Position numbers and translations under genes: made by a program
Part shown: positions 38,001 to 47,105 of the stretch, piece by piece
How positions within the stretch are numbered: the first letter of the stretch is position 1
Layout: each line of letters starts with the position of its first letter
DNA from: Liolophura sinensis
Lineage: Eukaryota > Mollusca > Polyplacophora > Chitonida > Chitonidae
DNA: 64,000 bases
Reading direction: 5' to 3'
Assembly (NCBI RefSeq): GCF_032854445.1
Contig: NC_088301.1
Span: 32,596,402 to 32,660,401 of the forward strand
Notes under the pieces: model-generated
What the model was told of the DNA's origin: nothing
Database searches by the model: none
Seen by the model: the letters and a program-made list of their open reading frames with translations, nothing else

Positions 38001-40718
38001 TGGGTGTTTTACAGATCTCAAGCGAGCAATGACTCAGCGAGAAGTCACAGAACTTGAGAGTGCAATAGAAACTGTCAAGAAGCACGGCTTGGAGGCAAAT
38101 TTGGCAAAGGAAATGATTGCTGCCCACAAGATGCTGGGTCGTTTGCGGCGCCTTGAGCGTATTCGCCATGAGATTCTGGAACTGAAACAAGCAACTGTAG
38201 CTGAGATTCGAAGTTATCAGAATCCTCCAGAAGTTGTTCACACCGTAATGACCTGCACTTTCCTGTTGCTAGGTCACCCAGAAAAAGAAACTAAGGTAAG
38301 AGAGTATACATAGCCTCAAGGTTTATCAAATTGCACTCCACTTTCGAGAGAAACTAGACAGAATTTTAAAAATTATACAAGGATACATTAGAGAACTGAC
38401 ATAATGGTCGGGTTAATGGGTTTAAATGAAGTGTTTTCAAAAGGAAAATCATTGATAATATCCATACCATTTGGCTTAATATGTAAGGTGAGTGAGATAT
38501 GATACTAAGTAAGGCAGTTTTGCTTGAACAATGTCAGTTTCGGTATGGCTATAGCTTTTGTGTGACATCTGATAGGATCATGCAAAAGTGAAAAAGATTC
38601 ACTTTTGACACTATCATTTGGTATAAAAATTGTGGTCATTTGGGTATAAGTTCAGGTTACTTCATAGATGAAACTATTTTAGCTCAGATTAGTCTACTAA
38701 AAGGGTGCCCAAATTAAAAAGCTGGGTTTGGCCCTGTAGATAGTGAACAATAACATCTGTGTAGTCAATAAAATCTCTTGTTTGTCTCTTGTGTAAGATC
38801 TGGAAAGCTGTACAAGCCCTGGTAGGAAAGACTGGGAAGGAGAGCTTAAAGAGACGATGTCTGGGCTGTGATCCTGGTAGTCTAAATCCATCAGCTACAG
38901 CACGTGCTAAAGCACTGCTCGACAAACACGAATTGGATGAGGTCAGGGACGTGTCAGCTGGAGCAGCTACCTTCTATGTTTGGGTGAGGCAACACTATTG
39001 TCACTGCACTAGTGAAGTCACTTTTTTACCCTAGACGAGTCATATCCCTCTTGGGGTTTTTTTCCAGGTAACATAACAATAAGCACAAGGTGAACTGTGT
39101 ATGGAAGGAGTAGAATTATGTTTATCTTGTGTCTTCATCGTATGACTTTGTCATCCTTTGTCAAGGTGTCAAAGCTGCTGCAGATTCAAAACTGCAAGGT
39201 TTTTAATCAGGAGCCAGTCAGCTGCAAAGAGATATGTCGCTTTTACATGACACCAGGTTGTTTTGTGTTTTACGGGTGAGACAACACCAAAAATTCCAAA
39301 AATGGAATTAAAAAATCTTCAAAATCCCTATTTTTATTTGTCCAAAATTTTATATTGTACAAATGTGTCTTCAAGAGAAAAAATTGCAGGGACAGTCAAC
39401 ATTTACCACAAGTCAAATGATTTTCTCTTTTTTTATTTTTAATTTTATGTCCTCCAACATTAGGAAAAGATTTATTCTGCAAGTACAACAACAATTTAAA
39501 TTGATGTGGCCTTAAAGACGCCAAACATTGAACGATACTGTGCAGCTCTAGGTAGCAAGCTGAAGGACAAATAGAACTCAATTATTGGAAGGGTCGTATT
39601 TTAATCTGTGCTCTGATTCATAAAAGGCTATTACAACACCAAATTTTTAGTATAGCATGCAAAAACTGATCGTGATGTCATTGGCTGCAAAAGTTATCAG
39701 TAAAGCTCATGAAACATGCCTCTGCCAGCAACCTGGACTGCAGATGGTCGTGGGTTCCCCCGAACTATGCAAGGTTTCCTCCCACCATAATGCTGGCCAC
39801 CATAGTATAAGTGAAATATTCTTGAGCTCTGTGTAAAACAGCAATCAAATAAATGAAACATGCCTCAGAGTTCAAACACTCGATGGAGTTTTATTTATAA
39901 ACTTTGATAAGCAAGGTATTTCCAACCGTTGTCTTTCTTCAGCATTGGCACTGACCTGATAGCACCTGGAAGATTGTACCAACAATTCTATTGCATGGTT
40001 ATAACTCTAGTGTCTAGGTGGCATATTTTTTAATCCCTGAAGTATGGCTTGCAGAGTACTTTTAAGAATAGTGTGAAATAGGACCTCGAGCCATTGTTAG
40101 GTCCAAAAATTTATTATAGCAAAATGTCTGCAATGTATTAGTTTCTTCTGTAACATCATTATGTCTTTATTGTGATAATGATGACGTCATAATGATGAGC
40201 TGAGAAACGAAAGTATGACGATAATAAAATGGCGTCAAGGTGCTACTGTTGAGCGTTTGACAGGTCCCTATGCATCATGTATCATTGAAGCTGTGGAATC
40301 ACATCATGATGAATGATGAATTAAAGTATTCACATTCTTACAGAAATTATAAAGTTGATTTAACTTAATGTTTTTTTATGTATATATATTCTATACTTTT
40401 CAGTGCATAACAATGATAGAAGAAGCAATAGAGGTGGCCAAGCAAAAGGAAGAGGAAAGGTTAAACCCCAGATTAGTAGAGACACCTATGGCCAAGCCAG
40501 CGGCAGCAGCTCCAAGCAAAAGACCCGCTCAGACCAGGAACAGTGGCCCGAAAGGACAGAGACAAGCCAGGTCGCACAGCACAGGACGCTCTGGAAATCG
40601 CAGGAGCACATCCAAAACACCGGAACGCAGTCTTGTGCAAGAAAAGATGAACAAAGTGGCCGCAGCACGCCAGGAGTCTGAAGACGTAAAACGGAAACAA
40701 GCTGAAGAGGGACTGTGA
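29002..40718 (+). CDS. EF-hand, coiled-coil protein with a dynein-stalk-like microtubule-binding domain, 12 exons
   Basis: Exons: 29002-29142, 30525-30697, 31320-31501, 31871-31950, 32404-32440, 32967-33016, 34218-34334, 35281-35413, 36526-36693, 38015-38295, 38798-38983, 40404-40718. All introns are GT-AG and all phases join, giving 1863 bases and 620 residues. Residues 1-165 carry degenerate EF-hand loops (for example DESQCGELTAQQ, DRTQSNTISEEQ) with several calcium ligands lost. Residues about 155-430 are a charged coiled coil rich in E, K, R and Q. Residues about 424-530 resemble the tip of the dynein heavy-chain stalk: IRSYQNPPEVV and the FLLLG helix, a W-K-A-V-Q-A-L segment at 456, then AGAATFYVWCITMIEEAI returning into the coiled coil. 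The PP-to-W spacing (about 85) matches dynein. Residues 540-620 are a basic S/R/K-rich tail. No AAA+ motor is present. A microtubule- or cilium-associated role is inferred. I cannot name an orthologue. Confidence 0.82.
29140..29254 (+). repeat. 39-bp triplication spanning the exon 1 splice donor
   Basis: Three direct copies start at 29140, 29179 and 29218. Copy 1 reads CAG|GTTAGTGACTTG and serves as the donor. Copies 2 and 3 read CAGTTTAGTGACTTG, so the GT is lost. The unit is 13 codons long and open in the exon frame, so intron retention would add three near-identical 13-residue repeats before a stop at 29269-29271. Confidence 0.9.
29143..30524 (+). other. Intron 1 of the EF-hand/dynein-stalk gene
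   Basis: A phase-0 intron of 1.4 kb, AT-rich. Apart from the donor triplication no repeat or exon was recognised. Confidence 0.75.
30698..31319 (+). other. Intron 2 with a chimeric SINE
   Basis: The intron holds the 3' half of a SINE in plus orientation followed at once by the 5' half of a SINE in minus orientation (30893-31126). The rest is AT-rich without features. Confidence 0.7.
30893..31126. mobile_element. Inverted chimera of two SINE halves
   Basis: 30893-31020 is a plus-strand body and 3' part (CTCCGGCCATACGTGAGAAGG ... AAGTGAAATATTC) with no (AAAT)n tail. 31023-31126 is a minus-strand head (its reverse complement begins CCGGGGCATCTTTGGTTAGCGTG). The junction looks like an inversion or 5' inversion event. 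Confidence 0.7.
31951..34217 (+). other. Introns 4 to 6 of the EF-hand/dynein-stalk gene
   Basis: Between the small exons at 32404-32440 and 32967-33016 the sequence is AT-rich. A poly-C tract lies at 32040-32060. A fragment of repeat family 4 lies at 33595-33790 in the intron before exon 7. No further exon is required, since the phases already join. Confidence 0.65.
34627..35152 (+). repeat. 42-bp minisatellite in intron 7
   Basis: About 12 copies of the unit GGCCTTGATTGTCTGTCAGCTCAGAGCTGTGTGCTGAACAAA, degenerate at both ends. The unit is a multiple of three, so long open frames appear on both strands, including 119 codons on the minus strand with a 14-residue period. Confidence 0.93.
35461..35600 (+). 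repeat. Perfect 70-bp tandem duplication
   Basis: 35461-35530 and 35531-35600 are identical over 70 bases, inside intron 8 just after exon 8. The identity implies a very recent event or an assembly artefact. Confidence 0.92.
35708..35900 (+). mobile_element. Family-1 SINE, degraded
   Basis: GCAGTGACCCATGAACCTCTCACCAATG, TGAGAAGGTCTGCCAGCA, CCACCGTCATATAAGTGAACTATTCTTGAATAC and ACACCAATCAGAAAAA are recognisable. It lies in intron 8. Confidence 0.75.
36694..38014 (+). other. Intron 9 of the EF-hand/dynein-stalk gene
   Basis: A phase-1 intron beginning gtaagtag, with a poly-C run at 36712-36728 and tandem TACATGTA octamers at 37377-37390. No exon or element was recognised. Confidence 0.65.
38984..40403 (+). 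other. Intron 11 of the EF-hand/dynein-stalk gene
   Basis: A phase-0 intron within the dynein-stalk-like segment, between Trp516 and Cys517. It contains a SINE 3' fragment (39719-39860). Confidence 0.7.
39719..39860 (+). mobile_element. Family-1 SINE 3' fragment
   Basis: CTGCCAGCAACCTGGACTGCAGATGGTCGTGGG, CCACCATAATGCTGGCC, AAGTGAAATATTCTTGAG and CAATCAAATAAATGA. The head is missing. Confidence 0.82.
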
Positions 40719-41125
40719 ATAGGTGACACGGAGAGGGCGTGATCTGAAGAGAAGACAGAGTAAAGAGGTTGAAAAGCAACAGACCAAAAAGTAATTGTGA
40801 CCATGTGTCATGATGAATAGATGATAGAGTAAGTGTTGAATGCATGAAGGTAAAAAACTAAGGAGGGATTCTGAAGGAAAGAGAAAAATAGAGTGGCAAG
40901 TGGGGTGGATATGAAGAACTGAGTGAAGAAGGGACCATGAACACGTGGCGTGAAGAAGAGGTTAGAGTGCACAAGAGATGGAGGCAAACAAGATAGACAG
41001 TGCATAGTGATTTGTGAAATGCGGAAGAATCTTACAAATTAAACGATCCATATAATCAAGAGTTTCATGTAAAGGATTAAATATTCTCTATAATAAGAAC
41101 TGTGATATCTTGCAGAAGAGTACAT

Positions 41126-41169
41126 CTAATTTACATGTACGTCTGTTTTCAGACCTACATGTAAATTAG
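41126..41169. repeat. Perfect-stem hairpin downstream of the EF-hand/dynein-stalk stop
   Basis: CTAATTTACATGTA, one mismatch, GTCTG, loop TTTT, CAGAC, one mismatch, TACATGTAAATTAG. The outer 14-bp arms pair perfectly. It lies about 400 bases after the stop codon, either in the 3' UTR or just past it. ATTAAA signals at 41038 and 41076 would put it outside the mRNA. Confidence 0.85.
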
Positions 41170-41462
41170 TACATGTAAAATTGTACTTTATATTAAGGAG
41201 TATGCAGTATTACGATGTCTATGGGGGTTTTTTTGTTCACCCATTTTTATCTGTGATAATGTAAATTTAGTTTAGTATATACAGTATATTTTGATGTATT
41301 AAGACGATATTGTATATTGATACACATATTTTTGTGTTCTGCCGATTTGTCTTTTAAATACTCATTCTCGGTTCTTGCAAGAGAGGTCAAGGCAAATAGA
41401 GCTCTGTGTTTAAATCAGCTCATACTTTAAGAACCCACGTAAAATGATGTTTATATGTTGTA

Positions 41463-41690
41463 ATTGATTGGCGTTGTACGCTGCACTCAAGAATATTTCA
41501 CTTATTCGATGGCGGCCAACATTATGGTGGGTTTAAACCGGACAGAGTCAAGGGAAAACTATCGGGTTTGCTTGACAGACCTTTCCACGTTCGACCAGAC
41601 AGGAAGCCAGCATGAGCTGGTGAGAGGCTTCTGGGTCATTGTGCTTCACAAGCGTACTACCCACAAGACGTACTAGTAGATGTAACTGAT
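41463..41690 (-). mobile_element. Family-1 SINE, truncated
   Basis: GATTGGCGTTGTACGCTGCACTCAAGAATATTTCACTTA and GGCGGCCAACATTATGGTGGG (reverse of the 3' part), then CAGCATGAGCTG and GAGAGGCTTCTGGGTCATT. The head is degraded. Confidence 0.75.
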
Positions 41691-42002
41691 CCCATGTCGG
41701 CTAGCCGAACCACACAGCGTACTTGAAGAGGGCTGCAAAGCATGGAGTTTTCCATGTGCTTTGTCGTCATCCTTGTTCCAACAAGAATCAGCCGCCTAAA
41801 ATTACGGAAAGAAGTCAGCTGTATTGACGAGCTTTTTGTGGAAGTCACAATCAGCTAAGGTACCAGCCGGAGAAGATAACTCATTTGAACCCTGAACCTG
41901 CATGGCTTTAAGAAACAAACTTACGCGTTAGCAAAGCTTTCTTCTTTGGTCAAAATAGAACGTCACAGCTAACTTTCTTTATTTTATATATATTTGGATT
42001 TA

Positions 42003-42052
42003 TTTATTTTTTACGCCGTACTCAAGAATATTTCACTTATACGACGGAGGAA
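42003..42052 (-). mobile_element. Family-1 SINE tail fragment
   Basis: TTATTTTTTACGCCGTACTCAAGAATATTTCACTTATACGACGG, the conserved 3' end only. Confidence 0.75.
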
Positions 42053-42295
42053 ACCTATATATTTGGAAGAAACTCCCTTTTCTCTTTTCGACCGTTTTGT
42101 ACAAATATAAAAACCTGCTGTAGTTCTCTGAAACAAATGTAACTGTTGAAACTTGTTAATCGAGAAGTCCAAACCGACATCCGCCATGTTTGCATCTGAA
42201 TTTCGGGAAGGCAATGCGGAAGCATTTATTCAGAGGCTGGTGAACAAAATACACGATATGATGATTGAAGCCTCTCTAAGGGGTGCCCGACTTGT

Positions 42296-42655
42296 AGAGT
42301 GAGTGAGTGCTTGGGGTTTAACGTCGTGCTTAGCATTTTTTTTAGTCATATGACGACAAAGGAATCCTTAGAGTGCCAGTAATGTGCCTCCTTACTGCAG
42401 GACGGATTTCCACCGCTCTTTATCTAGTGCTGCTTCAATGAGACGACCTACCGAAGGCAAGTAAGCCGCCCCGCCCGAGCATTATACTGATACAGCTCAA
42501 CCAGTCTTTGCACTATCCCCTTCATGCTGAACGCCAAGCAAGGAAGTTTACAACTTCCTCTTTTAAAGTCTTAGGTGTGACACGACCCAGGATTAATCCT
42601 GGATCCACCGCTCCCGAAGCGGACGCTCTACCAACTGTGCTATCGGGGCCGGTAC
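42296..42655 (-). mobile_element. Family-2 tRNA-derived SINE
   Basis: The reverse complement starts GGCCCCGATAGCACAGTTGGTAGAGCGTCCGCTTCGGGAGCGGTGGATCCAGGATTAATCC, a tRNA-like head with box A, followed by a body (AGGAAGTTGTAAACTTCC, GAGCGGTGGAAATCCG) and a 3' end TCATATGACT ... AACGTCGTGC ... CACTCACTC. A truncated sister copy lies at 60269-60565. Confidence 0.8.
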
Positions 42656-43079
42656 CTGAATTGTAGAAAGCATCTCTGAATGAACCTGCAGAAAGTTCGT
42701 GTAAATGACTTTTTCCAACAACTGAACCAACAATCTTTGAAAATGACCATAGGCAAACTATTGCAAGAGCCAACTTTTGTCCACACTGTTGCCGTTATTC
42801 TTGACGTGCTTCGCGCATCCCGCGACGCTCCGAACGTCTATGAACGTCGGTCCTGAAGCCTAAATTCAGACTGAACTTCATCGGGTGGCCTATATGCGTG
42901 TGTACACGTAACAATTAATTGGTTATCAAAACCCTACACCAGTGGACATTCCAGTCTCCAAAATCAAAATGTTGTCGATTTCAAGCTCTCATTTATTCAC
43001 CATTTTGACCCTATCTGTAGTATTCAGTGATCTGCTAGGTCTTCCATGACAGTCCTTACCATCAGGTGTACAAGGGGCT

Positions 43080-43350
43080 ACCGGTACAGTACAAGGCACG
43101 GTGCCACAGTTGTTACACAGTTATCGACATGCTCGACACTGGCATTACCTTAAACACCTCTGGGATGTTCTCGAACGGCGTGTTCGTCGGCGATTTCCAG
43201 TTCCGGGTAACATCGCGGAGTTGCGTTTCACCCTCAGACAGGTGTGGGAGAACATTTCGTAAGTCCCAGTTCACGATCTCATCAGGTCTGTACGTTGAAG
43301 ATGTGTCGCTGTGCAGCAGCAAACGGCGGGCATACTCGGTATCGAAATGT
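43080..43350 (+). pseudogene. Tc1/mariner-type transposase C-terminal fragment
   Basis: One plus-strand frame reads HLWDVLERRVRRR then GNIAELRFTLRQVWENIS, and after a shift LIRSV and ANGGHTRY-like codons near 43320. This is the end of the DDE transposase of Tc1-like elements, including the HLWD block after the catalytic region. Stops, an internal deletion and no visible terminal inverted repeats show it is a dead fragment. Confidence 0.8.
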
Positions 43351-43690
43351 GGACCCAAACTGACCCCCACACCTGTTTCCTAAGTGTCTCAGCGTAACCA
43401 TTTCCAATGTCCGCTTTCCATCAGGTACGGAAAGAGGTCATTTTATGCCCACCCCCACCCCCAGGAAAACGGTATTGAAAGGAATTTGATAATGCAGATA
43501 ATTTCATCAAAATATTGGGTGTTGCGTTGATATTTTTTTTTCAGTATAGTTACGACGCTATTCCACTCGTTTGAAACCAGCCGGAGTTTGCTGTGGCTGT
43601 GAGAAAACACGTCTAAGTCCCTGCCGATTCCAGATGAGCCACGTCAATATTTAAACAACCTAATTCATTTCAGATACAAAAATAATAAAA

Positions 43691-43734
43691 TCATGTCTAG
43701 CTAAAGAGATGTAAATCTCTTTGGCTAGATATGA
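43691..43734. repeat. 44-bp hairpin
   Basis: TCATGTCTAGCTAAAGAGA pairs with TCTCTTTGGCTAGATATGA with two mismatches around the loop TGTAAA. The function is unknown. Confidence 0.75.
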
Positions 43735-44069
43735 CAGAGCGTTGTTCTAGCCTCAGTCTTTCGACCAATGATCACGCAGTAAGGTCGCGGACTCGACACC
43801 AGCTGCTGCTACTTTTCTTGGGTTTTGAATCAAAATATGCGCCATGTACTTGGCGAATTCAGACGGCTTACTCCGGGCACTCTTAGGTTTCCTTCACCTG
43901 TAATCTGACCGCGTTGCCACATAATTGTTACACACAAATGAAAATATTAAATCGAAAGCTTCTTAGCCTGCCATCCTCTGAGGTGTCGTCACAGAACACT
44001 TGCCTAATATCTGACACACGCACTGAGCTCGGTATGCGGGTGAAAATGGGTGTTTCACATGCTCATCAT

Positions 44070-44370
44070 TAAAACGATAAATGAAACGCTTGGTTTCATT
44101 TCTTATTAGATGGTGAGGCCTAACGGTTACAAGTACAAAAAGGCTTTTCTTGGGGCGTAACATGGTTTAAACTACAGTTTTCTTAAGGCCCAAGAGGTGA
44201 TTAAGTAGCCTGCTCTGGTGACATCAACAGTGATGGCGGTTAAAGCAAATTTGCATCGGGGAAAGAGCCCGAATTTGGAGCGCTTAGCTGGTCTTTCATC
44301 GATGACGTCATTTCCGAATATCTCCGAGCCTTGACGCAAAGTATGCATTAAACAGAGGGGTTATTAGGAA
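44070..44370 (+). repeat. Repeat family 4, copy 1
   Basis: Shares with 51195-51510 the blocks CGCTTGGTTT, AAGTACAAAAA, TTAAGTAGCCTGCT, GATGGC/TAGCTGTCAAA, GAGAGCCCGAATT and ATCGATGA-GTCATTTCCG. A shorter relative is at 33595-33790. No head, tail or coding sequence was recognised. Confidence 0.65.
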
Positions 44371-46967
44371 ATACAAAAAAGTCTATAAATCACCTCTAAC
44401 TCATTATACAAGTATGAGTTCGACGTTCAATACAGATGACTCAGCCAGCGAGTGTTATGAAATGCCCTTTAATTGTGATCCGTGAAAGTGTTAACTAATT
44501 TTGCCATCGCAATTTCCAGTGACATTTAAAGCCATAAACGAAATGAATACTGTAATTGAATTCTTGTGATGTTAGCGTAGGGTTGTTATTTAATTGGTAT
44601 GACCTTGCTGTACAGCGGGTATGACATTGCTATACACCTGGTATGACCTTGTGTGTAAACCTGGTATACCGTTGCCGTACACCTGGTTGCGTATGAATAA
44701 ATTGGGCGATCCCAGTCAAATATAATGCTGATCGGCGCCTTTTAATTTACCATTATTATCGCTAGATCTGAAATGAGACTAGATATATTGTTCTTCAACT
44801 TCCCTTCCAATTCAGAAGGAGGGTATTGAAGCAGTATACGGACTATATGGGAGACGTGGAGAACAACTACACGTAGATAGGCCGTGGAAGACTTTCTTAC
44901 TTTCATGTATATGCTCAGTTTTATGTAATATCTTTAGTTTAACCAAGGATCCGTGCCTAAACGCCTGTTTCCCACTTATTTCTTTGGCTTTCTCTTATTA
45001 CTCTGCATAACTCTCCATCCATGAGAATATTACAGGAGATAGGAGTAATTCATGTGAAGTAGGCTAACACCTACTCCCAGACATCCTCACCCTTCGAGCC
45101 CTCCGATGACCCATCTTTGATAGCAGAGGTTAAATCCTATATGGTACCAGTAAGAGTCCTAATGTTAATATATAAATGGGTGAAAGTTTCGAATTCACTT
45201 AAAACACGCATTTAAGAAATGAGCAGGACGTACAGCCTGGGACACTCTGGAATAGGCGTATAGTGACAATGGGCCTAGTAATATTACTGCTGATGTGAGG
45301 AATCGAAACCGCTTCAGCCTGTATATTTATTATCCAGTTAGGCACGGAGATGTGATTGCGTTTGCGATTACTTGTCCATCGATATATTTTCGAGAATGGT
45401 AATTACATAAAAACGCTAGAGAGCAGGCCTTATCCTGTTGCGAAAACGAAGGACAGGCAAATCCCTCTACAAGTAGATGTTCACATTTCATCGATTACCA
45501 CTCGGGTGCTGTAAACACCGAATCCAACAGGCAATACAAGGATGTAGATTTTATATTTCCTTTTATACAACTCTTATTCTCTTACTAAGATTGTGGTTAC
45601 GTTTCCGATTGTGGTTGAGTCAGTTCGTTGACTATGGCCCACTCGGTTCCATTACACACGGGAACGTGTGAAGTGAATTTCACTGAAAACCCACTAAGGC
45701 CCAATTCCATGTATCAGTGACAGTATTCTAACCATGCAAGGCATTCTGCCATTGACCTTGTCAGTTGTTTGTCAGTTGTTTATGCCAGTCCAAGTGTCTG
45801 AACCATATTCAGATACCCCTTTGCCTTATGTTTTTCTCACTAGTCTATATACTTGTTCTTTCTGGAGGTTTTGCGTGACAAGGGCAAAGCTGAAACAAAG
45901 TGTCGGTTTTGTACTCGTTTAAGAATTTATCACCTATATTCCCAGATCCATACTCCTTACAGGGCACGCGTCGCTCTGTACATTCAACTGCCACCATTAT
46001 AAAATTTTGTACACACATCTTGAACAACACCGTTGATATCGGGATCACAGTGATGAGGCAAGAAGTGATGCCAGGAAACACAAATCTACGTCTCGACCTT
46101 TGTTTTTAATAATACTTTATAGCCTAATACTCTATAGCCTTATCTTTACCTGAGGTATGCAAAATAGTTTGTAATCAAAATTTGAAGCAAGTTTATTCAT
46201 GAATGCTGATTAAATAGTTCTACGCGAGGACACCAGTGCTGAGGCTAAGTCTGTACAAGCCTAAGTTCTTCCAAAGGTCAAGCTTGTCTAGTGGTGGCAG
46301 TGATGTAAACGAGCGTATAGTGCGGTACATGCGCTGTAAGGAGTACGTCCCAGACCACCTACTCTTCGTTCACTCAAAATTATGCTTTTGCATTTTGAAA
46401 AGTCGGCTGTCTGCTTTACTTTTCTATATGCGTTTGTTTTTAAATGCCAATGCTCTTTAAAACTACAAGACCTGACCTCTTCATTTGAAGTAGGGTCATG
46501 GCCTGATGATGGAGGCAGGTGTTACTTCAAATATAGTATAAGGGACCAGCACATACTATTATAGATATGACATCAGCGAAATTGAAATTATCATGCAAAG
46601 AATGTGTATGCGCCGTCAAGGAACGTTACTTTCAGATAGATAATGTAGAGTTAGCCACGTCAACGTGCATCTAAACAAAATTAAACAAACTAAGGCAAAT
46701 GCATTCTCGATTTTTTTTCAAAAGCAAACTTTATTTCACAGTCAAACATGATTAGAAATAATGTATGGTGTGATGAGATAAAAATCAGTAAAGTGACCCC
46801 TAAAAATGTATCACAAATGCAAACTTGTGCATTAATTCGTTGGCAAATATTGCAATGATACCATATATAACTTTGCATTGATACGTTTGCATTGATATGA
46901 CTTTATCTTGGACCACTTCCAGTATACATGTACACTGATGACATTATTGGAAAGTCGTGATTTTGCA

Positions 46968-47105
46968 TTGATAACTTCAGTGGAACGTTACGATTTGCAT
47001 TGATAACTTCAGTGGAACGTTACGATTTGCATTGATAACTTCACTGGAACGTTATAATAAGATTTGCATTGATAACTTCGTTTGGAACGTAAAAAATTTG
47101 CACTG
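46968..47105 (+). repeat. 32-bp tandem repeat, about four copies
   Basis: Unit GATTTGCATTGATAACTTCAGTGGAACGTTAC. Copies 1-2 are identical and later copies decay. Each unit contains ATTTGCAT, an octamer (POU) consensus. Confidence 0.85.

Noticed and set aside
40473-40845. 112-119-codon minus-strand frames near the last exon of the EF-hand/dynein-stalk gene
   Set aside because: Antisense of exon 12. The sense frame continues the dynein-stalk-like domain in phase.
42580-42655. tRNA gene on the minus strand
   Set aside because: Head of the family-2 SINE. A full cloverleaf could not be drawn and the sequence recurs with the same 3' body at 60269-60565.
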